From NCBI GenBank assembly GCA_008933835.1, contig WBUG01000001.1, positions 1 to 64,000 on the forward strand: DNA of 64,000 bases, read 5' to 3'. The notes beneath the pieces are model-generated. The model had not been told where the DNA came from and did no database searches. It worked only from the letters and a program-made list of their open reading frames with translations. The position numbers and the translations under genes were made by a program. Source of the stretch: Bacteroidota bacterium. Lineage in GTDB: Bacteria; Bacteroidota; Ignavibacteria; UBA10030; UBA8401. Of the stretch, positions 53,299 through 63,274 are shown one piece after another; positions within the stretch are counted from its first letter, which is position 1, and every line of letters begins with the position of its first letter.

Positions 53299-53931
53299 AT
53301 GCGTCAACTCGTCATCGGCATCGCCGGAGGGACCGGTTCCGGCAAGACCTCCGTCACCACCAAGGTTCTCGAACGGCTTCATCAGACCGACAACGTCGTC
53401 GTCATCCAGCACGATTCGTACTACCGGGACATCTCCAGTTACGGCGGGATGACCGGAGACCAGATCAACTTCGACCATCCTGATTCCCTCGAAACATCCC
53501 TGCTCGTCCGTCACATCAAGGAACTCCGGAGCTACCGCGCCGTCGAGCAGCCGCTCTATAATTTCGCCACGCACTCCCGGATGAAGGAGACCCGCCGTCT
53601 GGAGCCGAAAGGGATCATCATCGTGGAGGGGATCCTCATCTTCGCGGCGGCGGAACTGCGAGACCTGTTCGACATCAAGATCTTCATCGACACCGACGCG
53701 GACGAACGGCTGCTTCGCCGTCTTAAGCGCGACATCGTGGAGCGGGGCCGCTCCATCGATTCGGTGATGAACCAGTACGTCTCCACCGTGAAACCGATGC
53801 ACCTCGAGTTCGTCGAACCGAGCAAGCGCTACGCGGACGTCATCCTCCCCCGCGGAAGCGAGAACACCGTGGGCATCGATATGGTGGTGGTGAAGATCGA
53901 AGCGCTGCTCAATTCGGTGAAAAACACATGA
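53299..53931 (+). CDS. udk: Uridine kinase
   Basis: 210 residues. Phosphorylates uridine or cytidine in pyrimidine salvage. P-loop GGTGSGKTS (10-18), QHDSYYRD and NFDHPDS are the family sites, and DERLLRRLKRDIVERGRSIDSV is the lid region. AAGGAC precedes the ATG at 53299; an upstream in-frame extension overlaps the divergent gene and promoter. Monocistronic or weakly linked to the next gene. Confidence 0.95.
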   Translation: MRQLVIGIAGGTGSGKTSVTTKVLERLHQTDNVVVIQHDSYYRDISSYGGMTGDQINFDHPDSLETSLLVRHIKELRSYRAVEQPLYNFATHSRMKETRRLEPKGIIIVEGILIFAAAELRDLFDIKIFIDTDADERLLRRLKRDIVERGRSIDSVMNQYVSTVKPMHLEFVEPSKRYADVILPRGSENTVGIDMVVVKIEALLNSVKNT

Positions 53932-54046
53932 ATTCGGGCTTTTCTCCCTTCCGGCGGCGCGGTGTGCGCCTCTGATTTCCCTTTTTACTTTACCGAATTT
54001 CATCTATCTTCTCGCTGAACAAACTCCTCATCAACCACTTCGAGTG

Positions 54047-55330
54047 ATGACCCTGCGGAACCACATCGCACCGAAACCTGCCGCTGCCGCCACAACGTAT
54101 CAGAAGACGACGCTCGACAACGGCATCCGTGTCATCACTGAAGAGATCCCCTCCGTCCGCTCCGCGTCCGTCGGCATCTGGATCGACACCGGCTCCCGCA
54201 ACGAGACCGCCGAGAACAACGGCATCTCGCACTTCATCGAGCATATGATGTTCAAGGGGACGAAGAAGCGTTCGTACCTCGACATCGCCCAGAGTCTGGA
54301 GTCGGTCGGCGGATACATGAACGCCTTCACCACCAAGGAGCACACCTGCTACTACGCGCGGGTGCTGGACGAGCATGTGGAGAACGCGGTGGACGTCCTG
54401 GCGGACATGGTGCAGCATTCGCTCTTTCCGAAGAAGGAGATCGAGAAGGAACGGACGGTGGTGCTGGAGGAGATCAAGCGCTCCGAGGACGATCCGGACG
54501 ACCTCGTGCACGAGTACTTCGACGAACACCTCTTCGGAACCCATCCGTTCGCCCGTCCCATCATCGGTACCGCCGGGAACATCCGCCGCTTCACGCAGGA
54601 TGACCTTTTCGCGTACACCGAACGGTTCTACGTGAGCGGCAACATGGTGCTCACCGTCGCCGGCAACGTGAAGCACGACCGTATCGTCCGTCTCGCTGCC
54701 AAGTATCTCACCGCCAAACCGAAACGGGGGGACCGTAAGGGTTCCTTCCGTGTGCCGAAACAGAAACGGTCGGGACGCGAGTATCCGAAACCGATCCAGC
54801 AGGCGCACCTTCTCACCGGCACGCTCGCGTTCGACGTGCACGACTCGCTGCGGTATCCCGGACTCGTGCTCAACGCCGTGCTGGGGGACGGGATGAGCTC
54901 CCGGCTCTTCCAGCAGATCCGCGAGAAGCACGGACTGGCGTATTCCGTCTATTCGTTCCTCTCGCTCACCAACGAGACCGGCGCGTTCGGCATCTACGCC
55001 GGAACGGACAAAGCGACGGTGGGCGACGCGCTCGAACTCGGCTACCGCGAACTGGAGAAGGTGAAGAAGACGCGCATCCCCCCCCGCGAACTCTCCCGCG
55101 CCAAGGCGCAGCTGAAGGGGAGCATGCTGATGAGCCTGGAGAGCACCTCCAACCGGATGATGCGGCTCGGCAACGGCGAACTCTATTTCGGCGAATACCG
55201 GCCGCTGGACACCATCGTGCGGAACATCGACGCGGTCACCGCGGACGACGTCATCCGCACGGCGCGGCGTCTGTTCGATACCAAGAACTTCACCACCGTG
55301 GTGGTGACACCCGAAGAACAGCCATCATAA
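54047..55330 (+). CDS. M16 family zinc peptidase (processing peptidase-like)
   Basis: 427 residues. Inverted zinc motif HFIEH at 62-66 with the third ligand Glu in VVLEEIKRSEDDP about 75 residues later. The second half (RLFQQIREKHGLAYSVYSF) is the typical non-catalytic M16 domain, with the R/Y pair that binds the substrate C-terminus. Length matches the bacterial PqqL/YmxG-type proteases that resemble mitochondrial processing peptidase beta. ATG at 54047; GTG three bases earlier is possible. No signal peptide, so it should be cytoplasmic. Confidence 0.92.
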   Translation: MTLRNHIAPKPAAAATTYQKTTLDNGIRVITEEIPSVRSASVGIWIDTGSRNETAENNGISHFIEHMMFKGTKKRSYLDIAQSLESVGGYMNAFTTKEHTCYYARVLDEHVENAVDVLADMVQHSLFPKKEIEKERTVVLEEIKRSEDDPDDLVHEYFDEHLFGTHPFARPIIGTAGNIRRFTQDDLFAYTERFYVSGNMVLTVAGNVKHDRIVRLAAKYLTAKPKRGDRKGSFRVPKQKRSGREYPKPIQQAHLLTGTLAFDVHDSLRYPGLVLNAVLGDGMSSRLFQQIREKHGLAYSVYSFLSLTNETGAFGIYAGTDKATVGDALELGYRELEKVKKTRIPPRELSRAKAQLKGSMLMSLESTSNRMMRLGNGELYFGEYRPLDTIVRNIDAVTADDVIRTARRLFDTKNFTTVVVTPEEQPS

Positions 55331-55399
55331 CGATACATACCGGCGGAACGGCCGCGCGGCCGGTACGCCTTCCAATACCACAATCAGCGAGATGATACT

Positions 55400-56515
<1,116 letters not shown>

Positions 56516-56534
56516 CGTTACGCATCTCCGCCGC

Positions 56535-56564
56535 CGTCCCCGGCGCCTCACGGCGCCGGGGACG
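56535..56564 (+). terminator. GC-rich hairpin after ald
   Basis: A 12-bp perfect stem GTCCCCGGCGCC/GGCGCCGGGGAC with a 4-nt loop, 20 bases after the ald stop. No T tract. Confidence 0.6.
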
Positions 56565-56691
56565 CGTCGTGTACAGGGGAGGGAACCGCGGCGGGAACGC
56601 TTTTCCGCTTTTAATCATGGACTTTTTTCCATACATTTCTTCAGTTGGATACAGTCTTTTTTGAATCCCGACACCATTTTCGCAGCGGACC

Positions 56692-58365
56692 ATGCCTAAC
56701 GTAACCATCACCATCGACGGACAGCCGTACCAGGTCGACGGGTCGAAGACCATCATCGAGGCCGCGCGGGCGCACGGCATCAGCATCCCGCACTTCTGCT
56801 GGCACGAGAAACTGTCACCCGCCGGGAACTGCCGTATCTGTCTGGTCGAGGTCGAGAAGATGCCGAAGCTCGCCATCGCGTGCATGACGCAGGTGACGGA
56901 CGGCATGGTGGTGAACACGAAGAACGAGCGGGTCATCAACGCCCGCGAAGCGGTGATGGAGTTCATCCTCATCAATCACCCGCTCGACTGTCCCATCTGC
57001 GACGAAGCGGGCGAGTGCAAGCTGCAGGACTACGCGTACAAGTACAGCCAGGGCTTCAGCCGGTTCGTCGAGGACAAGGTGCACAAACCGAAGCGGGTGG
57101 AGGTCGGTCCGCGGGTGATGCTCGACGCCGAGCGCTGCATCATGTGCTCGCGCTGCGTCCGCTTCTGCGACGAGGTGGCGGGGGAGCACCAGCTGCAGTT
57201 CGTCCAGCGCGGCGACCGCGTCCAGCTCACCACCTTCCCCGGCAAGGAACTGGACAATCCCTACTCGATGAACGTGGTGGACATCTGCCCGGTCGGCGCG
57301 CTCACCAACAAGGACTTCCGCTTCCGTTCCCGCGTGTGGGAGATGTCCTTCACCGATTCGGTCTGCTCCGGCTGCGCCCGCGGCTGCAACATCGAGATCG
57401 GCGTCCGGAACAACGAGATCCTCCGGCTCACTCCCCGGAAGAACGACGACGTGAACAGCGTCTGGATGTGTGACCACGGCCGCGTCGAGACGTTCAAGCA
57501 CGTCAATGCGGAGGACCGCATCAAAGCCCCCAAAGTGCGCAAGGAGGGGACGCTCGCGCCGGTTGGTTGGGACGAAGCGTTCGCCAAAGTGGCCTCGGAA
57601 CTCCGGTCCTTCAACGCCTCGCAGGTCGCCGTGCTCGGTTCGGCCTTCGCTACGAACGAGGACAATTACCTGATGGCACGGTTCGCGCGCGAGGTCATCG
57701 GCACACGCAACATCGACTTCGCCCGCCACCAGCACGGACAGGACGACGCGGTGCTCATCCGGGCGGACAAGACGCCGAACGCCGCCGGGGCCGAAGCGGC
57801 CGGCGTGAAGCCGGGCGACAGCGGTCTCTCCTTCGACCAGATCATCGCCGCCGTGAAGGAAGGGAAGATCAAGGCGCTGTACTGCCTGGAGGACGATATC
57901 GCCGCCATCCCGGGGGTCCGAGAAGCGCTGGAGAAGCTTGAGTTCTTCGCCGTGCACGCCACCAATCACAACGCCACCACCGAGCTGGCGGACGTCGTCT
58001 TCGCCGCCTCCGCGTTCGCGGAGAAGAGCGGCACCTGGACCAACTTCCGGCACCGCGTGCAGCGCATCCGTCCCGCCGTCGCCACCCTGGAGCAGGACCG
58101 CACCATGGACGATTTCGCCATGAGCCGCTGGGACAAGTTCGCGGCGCACAACGACAAGTGGGGGAAAGGCCCGCGGCGTGATGCGCGTCCCTCCTGGAAG
58201 ATCGTCGCCGGACTCGCCGGCGCGATGGGGACCAAATACAAGTTCTCGTCGGCGGACGAGGTCTTCGGAGAGATGTCGCATAAACTGGAACCGTTCCGCT
58301 CGCTCTCCTACCTGAAGGTCGGAACGAAGGGGACGCCCCTGCACACGGCTCCCGTCACCGCGTAA
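56692..58365 (+). CDS. nuoG: NADH-quinone oxidoreductase subunit G, short form
   Basis: 557 residues, shorter than the usual roughly 690-900. Cys36, 47, 50 and 64 bind a [2Fe-2S] cluster; His96, Cys100, 103 and 109 the His-ligated [4Fe-4S]; Cys149, 152, 155 and 199 a further [4Fe-4S]; Cys225, 228, 232 and 260 the N7-like site. The remaining C-terminal molybdopterin-like domain is reduced. It carries electrons in the peripheral arm of complex I. It is followed by nuoH and nuoI, but no other nuo gene is present here. Confidence 0.93.
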   Translation: MPNVTITIDGQPYQVDGSKTIIEAARAHGISIPHFCWHEKLSPAGNCRICLVEVEKMPKLAIACMTQVTDGMVVNTKNERVINAREAVMEFILINHPLDCPICDEAGECKLQDYAYKYSQGFSRFVEDKVHKPKRVEVGPRVMLDAERCIMCSRCVRFCDEVAGEHQLQFVQRGDRVQLTTFPGKELDNPYSMNVVDICPVGALTNKDFRFRSRVWEMSFTDSVCSGCARGCNIEIGVRNNEILRLTPRKNDDVNSVWMCDHGRVETFKHVNAEDRIKAPKVRKEGTLAPVGWDEAFAKVASELRSFNASQVAVLGSAFATNEDNYLMARFAREVIGTRNIDFARHQHGQDDAVLIRADKTPNAAGAEAAGVKPGDSGLSFDQIIAAVKEGKIKALYCLEDDIAAIPGVREALEKLEFFAVHATNHNATTELADVVFAASAFAEKSGTWTNFRHRVQRIRPAVATLEQDRTMDDFAMSRWDKFAAHNDKWGKGPRRDARPSWKIVAGLAGAMGTKYKFSSADEVFGEMSHKLEPFRSLSYLKVGTKGTPLHTAPVTA

Positions 58366-58374
58366 GAAAGTCCT

Positions 58375-59433
58375 ATGGAACCGACACCAATCGCCATCGC
58401 CATCGAAGCGCTCGTCAAGATCGGGCTGGTGCTCATCATCATCCTGACCACCGTCGCCTACCTCGTGCTCGCCGAGCGCAAGGTGAGCGCGTTCATCCAG
58501 AACCGGAAAGGACCGAACCGGGTCGGACCGTGGGGCCTCTTCCAGCCGGTGGCGGACATCGTGAAGCTCTTCCTGAAGGAGGATGTGGTCCCGTCGGCGG
58601 CGAACAATTTCGTCCACACGCTCGCACCGGTCATTTCGCTGTCGGTGGCCCTCTCCACGTTTGCCGTGGTGCCGTTCGGCGATACCATCACCATCCCGTT
58701 CGGCGGCGAAGAGTACACGTTCAACTTGATGATCGCGGATGTCAATGTCGGCATCCTGTACATCCTCGCCCTCACGTCGCTCGGCGTCTACGGTCTCACC
58801 CTGAGCGGATGGTCCTCCAACAACAAATATTCGCTCCTCGGCGGCCTGCGCGCCTCGGCGCAGATGGTCAGTTACGAGCTTTCGATGGGGCTCTCCATCA
58901 TCAGTGTGCTGCTCATCTCCAATTCGCTGCAGCTGGACGACATCGTGCGCGCGCAGGGAGGATACCTGCTCGGCTTCCTGCCGAACTGGAACATGTTCCT
59001 CCAGCCGGTCGCTTTCATCATCTTCGTCGCCGCCTCGTTCGCCGAGACCAACCGTCTGCCGTTCGACCTTCCCGAAGCGGAGCCGGAACTGGTGGCCGGG
59101 TACCACACGGAGTACTCCGGGATGAAGTTCGGCCTCTTCTTCCTGGCCGAGTACGCGAACATGATCACCTCCTCCGCCGTCATCGCGACCCTCTTCCTCG
59201 GCGGATGGCAGGCGCCGTACATCGAACATCTTGGACTCTCGCCGCTCATGACGAGCCTGGCGCAGGTCGGCGCGTTCATGACGAAGGTGGGCGCCGTGCT
59301 GCTGTTCTACATCATCGTGCGGTGGACCATCCCGCGGTTCCGCTATGACCAGCTGATGAACCTGGGATGGAAGGTGATGATCCCGCTGTCGCTCGTGAAC
59401 ATTCTGGTCACCGGCCTTGTTCTCCTTCTATAA
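58375..59433 (+). CDS. nuoH: NADH-quinone oxidoreductase subunit H
   Basis: 352 residues, about 8-9 membrane helices. Signatures AERKVSAFIQNRKGPNRVGP and AETNRLPFDLPEAEPELVAGYHTEYS are diagnostic for NuoH/ND1, the subunit forming the quinone cavity. It starts 9 bases after nuoG and ends 15 before nuoI. Inner membrane. Confidence 0.97.
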   Translation: MEPTPIAIAIEALVKIGLVLIIILTTVAYLVLAERKVSAFIQNRKGPNRVGPWGLFQPVADIVKLFLKEDVVPSAANNFVHTLAPVISLSVALSTFAVVPFGDTITIPFGGEEYTFNLMIADVNVGILYILALTSLGVYGLTLSGWSSNNKYSLLGGLRASAQMVSYELSMGLSIISVLLISNSLQLDDIVRAQGGYLLGFLPNWNMFLQPVAFIIFVAASFAETNRLPFDLPEAEPELVAGYHTEYSGMKFGLFFLAEYANMITSSAVIATLFLGGWQAPYIEHLGLSPLMTSLAQVGAFMTKVGAVLLFYIIVRWTIPRFRYDQLMNLGWKVMIPLSLVNILVTGLVLLL

Positions 59434-59448
59434 CCCAATCCATTCGGC

Positions 59449-59964
59449 ATGAGCAACGATACGTACCTGAAGAAGAGCGAAGAAGTGCGCCGGAAGGACC
59501 TCACCTTCTGGCAGCGCCTCTATTTCCCCGAGATCCTGAAGGGGATGACCGTGACCATCGGCGAGATGTTCAAGCCGCGCGTCACCGTCAATTATCCCGA
59601 AGAGCGATTCACGCCCCCGTCGTCGTTCCGGGGACGTCCCGTCCTCGTCCACGAGAACGGGACCGAGCGCTGCGTGGCATGCGGACTCTGCAGCCGCGTC
59701 TGCCCGGCCCTCGCCATCGAAGTGCAGGCGGCCGAGACGCCGCTGGACAAGGAACGCTTCCCGGAGAAGTTCGAGATCAACATGACGCGTTGCATCTTCT
59801 GCGGATTCTGCGAAGAGGTCTGCCCGGAAGAGGCCATCATCATGAGCAACGAGTACGAACTGGCGTTCTCCAGCCAGCAGGAATCGGTCTTCGGCAAGGA
59901 CAAACTGCTGAAGTCGGTCGAAGAGATGAAACCGCGGCTCGATTTCCTGCGGGCCCACCGCTGA
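59449..59964 (+). CDS. nuoI: NADH-quinone oxidoreductase subunit I
   Basis: 171 residues. Two [4Fe-4S] motifs, CVACGLCSRVCPALAIEV and CIFCGFCEEVCPEEAI, carry electrons (N6a and N6b) towards the quinone. The N-terminal FKPRVTVNYPEERF is the typical lead-in. It is the last of the three linked complex I genes, before a terminator. Confidence 0.96.
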   Translation: MSNDTYLKKSEEVRRKDLTFWQRLYFPEILKGMTVTIGEMFKPRVTVNYPEERFTPPSSFRGRPVLVHENGTERCVACGLCSRVCPALAIEVQAAETPLDKERFPEKFEINMTRCIFCGFCEEVCPEEAIIMSNEYELAFSSQQESVFGKDKLLKSVEEMKPRLDFLRAHR

Positions 59965-59987
59965 GCCGTCGTCATACACGTATCACG

Positions 59988-60018
59988 ATGCGCTGACATG
60001 TCAGCGCATTTTTATTTT
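59988..60018 (+). terminator. Intrinsic terminator after nuoI
   Basis: ATGCGCTGAC-AT-GTCAGCGCAT followed by TTTTATTTTT, 24 bases after the nuoI stop. Confidence 0.92.
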
Positions 60019-60033
60019 TGAAAGGAACGAACG

Positions 60034-60957
60034 ATGAAGGTCGGGATCGTGGGAGCGGGATTCGTCGGTGCGGCGGCCGGATACGCCATGGTGCTGCGGA
60101 ATTCCTGCCGGGAACTGGTGCTGGTGGACGTGAACCGCGCGAAGGCCGAAGCCGAAGCGAGCGACCTGCAGCACGCCACGCCGGTCTCCCATCCCGTCAT
60201 CGTCCGGGCGGGGGAGTACGCCGACCTCGCCGGCGCGTCCGTCGTCGTCATCACCGCCGGCGTCAATCAGCGTCCCGGCGAGACGCGGCTGGACCTCATC
60301 GGACGCAACGTGGCGGTCTTCAGCGCCGTGGTTCCGCGCATCGTCGAAGCGGCGCCGGAGGCGGTCATCCTCGTGGCGACCAATCCGGTGGACATCCTGA
60401 CGACCATCGCGGAACGGCTCGCGGGGGGCCGGAAGGGACAGGTGCTCGGTTCCGGCACCACGCTGGACACGGTGCGCTTCCGCGCGCTCGTGGCGGGTCA
60501 TGTCGGAGTGGACCCGCATCACGTGCACGGCTACGTCGTCGGGGAGCACGGCGACAGCGAAGTGATCGTCTGGAGCAGCGCCACCGTCGCCGGGATGCCG
60601 GTGGCGGACTTCTGCGCCGCCCGCTCCATTCCATGGACGCCGGACCTGCAGGCGTCCATCACCGAGAACGTCCGCCGCGCCGCGTACCATATCATCGGCG
60701 GAAAGGGGGCCACGTACTACGGTATCGGCGCCGTTCTGGCGCACATCACCGAACGCATCCTGCGCGACCAGCGGGCCATCCTCACCGTCAGCGAGACGGT
60801 GGAGGAGTACGGCGTCGCGCTTTCGTACCCTCGCCTGGTGGGCGGGGCCGGCGTGCTCGACTCGGTCGGTCTCTCCATGAACGACGACGAACGTGCGCTG
60901 CTGCATGCCAGCGCGGACATCCTCCGTACTGCCATCGCCTCCGTCCCCGCACGTTGA
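60034..60957 (+). CDS. ldh: L-lactate dehydrogenase
   Basis: 307 residues. NAD motif GAGFVG (7-12) and Asp32. The specificity loop [14 protein letters not shown] has Gln79 at the position where lactate dehydrogenases have Gln (Gln102 in classical numbering) and malate dehydrogenases have Arg. Catalytic His172 lies in GEHGDS, with Arg85 and Arg148-equivalent also present. GAAAGGAACG precedes the ATG. Interconverts pyruvate and L-lactate. MDH is a less likely call. The -35 of the next promoter overlaps its stop. Confidence 0.88.
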   Translation: MKVGIVGAGFVGAAAGYAMVLRNSCRELVLVDVNRAKAEAEASDLQHATPVSHPVIVRAGEYADLAGASVVVITAGVNQRPGETRLDLIGRNVAVFSAVVPRIVEAAPEAVILVATNPVDILTTIAERLAGGRKGQVLGSGTTLDTVRFRALVAGHVGVDPHHVHGYVVGEHGDSEVIVWSSATVAGMPVADFCAARSIPWTPDLQASITENVRRAAYHIIGGKGATYYGIGAVLAHITERILRDQRAILTVSETVEEYGVALSYPRLVGGAGVLDSVGLSMNDDERALLHASADILRTAIASVPAR

Positions 60958-60982
60958 CACTGAACTCTCGGCTCTCTATATT
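60954..60982 (+). promoter_or_regulatory. Consensus sigma70-type promoter of the ComM-like gene
   Basis: -35 TTGACA (60954-60959), 17-bp spacer, -10 TATATT (60977-60982). The -35 overlaps the ldh stop codon. The leader is about 87 nt. Confidence 0.75.
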
Positions 60983-61075
60983 CTGACACCGTTCCGCTTC
61001 CCCCCGGAAGCGGAACCGTCCCGCGCCCCGCCCGTTCACCGCACCCATCACCGCGCCCGGAATCGAGTCCCATCC

Positions 61076-62614
61076 ATGCTCACCACGGTCCGCTCCGCAG
61101 CGGTCTTCGGCATCAACGCGTACCTCGTCGAGATCGAGACGAACATCGAGAACACCGTTCCCAACTTCTTCCTCGTCGGCCTGCCGGACAACGCGGTGAA
61201 GGAGAGCCGTGAACGGGTCGCCTCGGCCCTCAAGAACGCCGGCTATCTCTACCCCAACAAGCGGGTCACCATCAACATGGCTCCCGCGGACATCAAGAAG
61301 GAGGGGTCGTCGTACGACCTCCCGCTCGCCGTCGGCATGCTCGCGTCGAGCGGACAGGTGGGGTCCGACCTTTTCGCGGACCATGTGATGCTCGGAGAGC
61401 TGGCGCTGGACGGTACGCTGCGTCCGGTGCACGGCGCGCTCCCCATCGCGGTGGAGCTCCGGAAGAAGAAGGTGAAGGGGCTCATCCTGCCGGAACAGAA
61501 CGCCCGCGAAGCGGCGATGGTGGAGGGGATCGACGTGTACGGCGTCTCGACCCTCACGGAGGCGGTGGAGCTGCTCGACGGACGGAGCGGGCTCCGTCCG
61601 CTCCGCATGAACATGCGCGAAGTGTTCGCGGCGGACCACCGCACAGCGGCGGACTTCTCCGAAGTGAAGGGGCAGGAGAACGTGAAGCGCGCGCTCGAAG
61701 TGGCCGCGGCAGGAGGGCATAACATCATCATGATCGGTCCTCCCGGTTCCGGGAAGACGATGCTCGCGCGGCGGCTGCCGGGCATCCTACCGCCGCTGAC
61801 GTTCGAAGAGAGCATCGAAACGACCAAGATCCACTCCGTCTCCGGTACGCTTCCCCCGGGTTCCGCCCTCGTCGTGCACCGGCCGTTCCGTTCCCCGCAC
61901 CATACCATCTCGGACAGCGCACTGGTGGGGGGCGGCACCATTCCCCGTCCCGGCGAGATCTCGCTCGCACATTTCGGCGTTCTCTTCCTCGATGAACTGC
62001 CGGAGTTCGCCCGCAATGTGCTGGAAGTGATGCGCCAGCCTCTCGAGGATGGACGCGTCACCATCAGCCGTTCGAGGATGTCGGTCGACTTTCCCGCGAG
62101 TTTCATGCTCGTCTGCGCGATGAACCCCTGTCCCTGCGGCAACCACGGCAATCCGGGAGCGGAATGCACCTGCACGCCGCTGCAGATCCAGAAGTACATG
62201 GGGAAGATCTCCGGTCCGCTGCTGGACCGCATCGACATCCATGTCGAAGTCCCGGCGGTGAAGGTGGCGGAACTGGCGCAGAAGCGGCCGGGCGAAGCGT
62301 CCGCGGCCATACGGGAGCGGGTCGTCACAGCGCGCGACGTGCAGCTGCGGCGCTTCTCGGAACGGCAGAAGCATCTCTACTCCAACGCGGCGATGCAGTC
62401 CCGCGACATCCGCGAGTTCTGCCGCATCGATGCGGCGGGGGAGGAGCTGCTCAAGATGGCGATGACGAAGCTCGGGCTCTCCGCTCGGGCGTACGACCGC
62501 ATCCTGAAAGTGTCGCGGACCATCGCTGACCTCGCCGGTACGGAGCATATCCGGACCGAGCACCTTAGCGAAGCGATCCAGTACCGCAGTCTCGATCGGA
62601 ATCTCTGGATGTGA
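61076..62614 (+). CDS. comM: YifB/ComM-family Mg chelatase-like AAA ATPase
   Basis: 512 residues. An N-terminal Lon-like/ChlI-type domain (about 1-180), Walker A GPPGSGKT (221-228), Walker [10 protein letters not shown], and a Cys cluster [17 protein letters not shown] typical of the family. C-terminal MCM-like helical domain. ComM is a branch-migration helicase in natural transformation in several proteobacteria; the role here is inferred from the family. ATG at 61076 follows the promoter at 60954 and begins the conserved [12 protein letters not shown]. Confidence 0.92.
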   Translation: MLTTVRSAAVFGINAYLVEIETNIENTVPNFFLVGLPDNAVKESRERVASALKNAGYLYPNKRVTINMAPADIKKEGSSYDLPLAVGMLASSGQVGSDLFADHVMLGELALDGTLRPVHGALPIAVELRKKKVKGLILPEQNAREAAMVEGIDVYGVSTLTEAVELLDGRSGLRPLRMNMREVFAADHRTAADFSEVKGQENVKRALEVAAAGGHNIIMIGPPGSGKTMLARRLPGILPPLTFEESIETTKIHSVSGTLPPGSALVVHRPFRSPHHTISDSALVGGGTIPRPGEISLAHFGVLFLDELPEFARNVLEVMRQPLEDGRVTISRSRMSVDFPASFMLVCAMNPCPCGNHGNPGAECTCTPLQIQKYMGKISGPLLDRIDIHVEVPAVKVAELAQKRPGEASAAIRERVVTARDVQLRRFSERQKHLYSNAAMQSRDIREFCRIDAAGEELLKMAMTKLGLSARAYDRILKVSRTIADLAGTEHIRTEHLSEAIQYRSLDRNLWM

Positions 62615-62647
62615 CCGTTCAATCGATGAGACCACCTCTGTCGCAAT

Positions 62648-62668
62648 CGATAAAACCCTCTTTTATCG
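62648..62668. repeat. AT-rich inverted repeat downstream of comM
   Basis: CGATAAAA-CCCTC-TTTTATCG, a perfect 8-bp stem. It could be a weak terminator of the ComM-like gene or part of the Rrf2 control region. Confidence 0.5.
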
Positions 62669-62677
62669 TATTTAATA

Positions 62678-62706
62678 TTGAAAAGACAGAATTATCCGCT
62701 TATCGG
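62678..62706 (+). promoter_or_regulatory. Candidate promoter of the Rrf2-cydA operon
   Basis: -35 TTGAAA (62678-62683), 17-bp spacer, -10 TATCGG (62701-62706). The -10 overlaps the inverted repeat at 62704. The -10 is a poor match, so this is tentative. Confidence 0.4.
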
Positions 62707-62734
62707 TTTTGCGGATCGAATATTCGAAAAACCG
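62704..62734. promoter_or_regulatory. Nested inverted repeat, candidate operator
   Basis: CGGTTTT (62704-62710) and AAAACCG (62728-62734) flank a palindromic CGAATATTCG core (62717-62726). It overlaps the candidate -10 element of the Rrf2 gene, which is consistent with repression. Confidence 0.45.
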
Positions 62735-62751
62735 CTGAAATGATGCCGTTT

Positions 62752-62778
62752 CAAATGTGACAAAAGGAGTCACATTTG
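62752..62778. promoter_or_regulatory. 10-bp inverted repeat upstream of Rrf2 (CRP/FNR-like half-sites)
   Basis: CAAATGTGAC-aaaagga-GTCACATTTG, perfect 10-bp arms, 53 bases before the Rrf2 ATG. It contains TGTGA and TCACA half-sites, but separated by 9 bp instead of the 6 bp of a classical CRP site. Confidence 0.55.
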
Positions 62779-62830
62779 GCATTAAGATTGTAATGATGTC
62801 GTCGGTTCTTATGATTGAGAGGGAAATGGA

Positions 62831-63262
62831 ATGACGATGACATTGATGATCGAATACGCCGTCCGGATGCTCATGGCGATGGGAACCGCCGAACCGGGGG
62901 CCATCTTCAACATCCGCGCCATCGCCCAGCTGTACGGAATTCCGGAAAAGTATCTCCGGAAGATCGTTCCGCTGCTGACGAAGCAGGGGATCCTTCTCTC
63001 GAAGAAAGGGAACCGGGGCGGTATTGCGCTGGCACGTCCGGCGGATTCCATATCGCTCCTGGACATCATCATGGCGGTCGACGGCGACATCTTCCTGAAC
63101 CGCTGCACGTTCTCGGAGACCTTCTGCCACCGCACCCCCTGGTGCGCGGTCCATTCCGTCTGGGTGGAAGCGCAGGAACATCTGAAGTCGTTCCTTGCGA
63201 AGAAATCCATTCGGCACCTCGCAGCGCAAACTGCGTACAATAAACTGCACCACACCGCATAA
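62831..63262 (+). CDS. Rrf2-family transcriptional regulator with Fe-S ligands
   Basis: 143 residues. Winged-helix N-terminus (IRAIAQLYGIPEKYLRKIVPLLTKQGIL) with a beta-wing GNRGGIALARP. Cys92, Cys99 and Cys105 plus His108 (C-x6-C-x5-C-x2-H) match the [2Fe-2S] ligand set of IscR (three Cys at 92-104 and His107), except for one extra residue between the first two Cys. GAGAGGGA precedes the ATG. It sits 12 bases upstream of cydA and has its own palindromes upstream, so it is probably an Fe-S/redox-sensing regulator of this operon. Confidence 0.9.
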   Translation: MTMTLMIEYAVRMLMAMGTAEPGAIFNIRAIAQLYGIPEKYLRKIVPLLTKQGILLSKKGNRGGIALARPADSISLLDIIMAVDGDIFLNRCTFSETFCHRTPWCAVHSVWVEAQEHLKSFLAKKSIRHLAAQTAYNKLHHTA

Positions 63263-63274
63263 AGGAGAACATCT

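Noticed and set aside
56815-59229. 804-codon reverse-strand frame opposite nuoG and nuoH
   Set aside because: It lies across two strongly supported genes and has no recognisable motif or ribosome site.
60034-60957. Malate dehydrogenase annotation
   Set aside because: The specificity loop has Gln rather than Arg at the position that separates lactate from malate enzymes.
62752-62778. Classical CRP binding site
   Set aside because: Half-sites TGTGA and TCACA match, but the spacing is 9 bp rather than 6, so I list it only as an inverted repeat.
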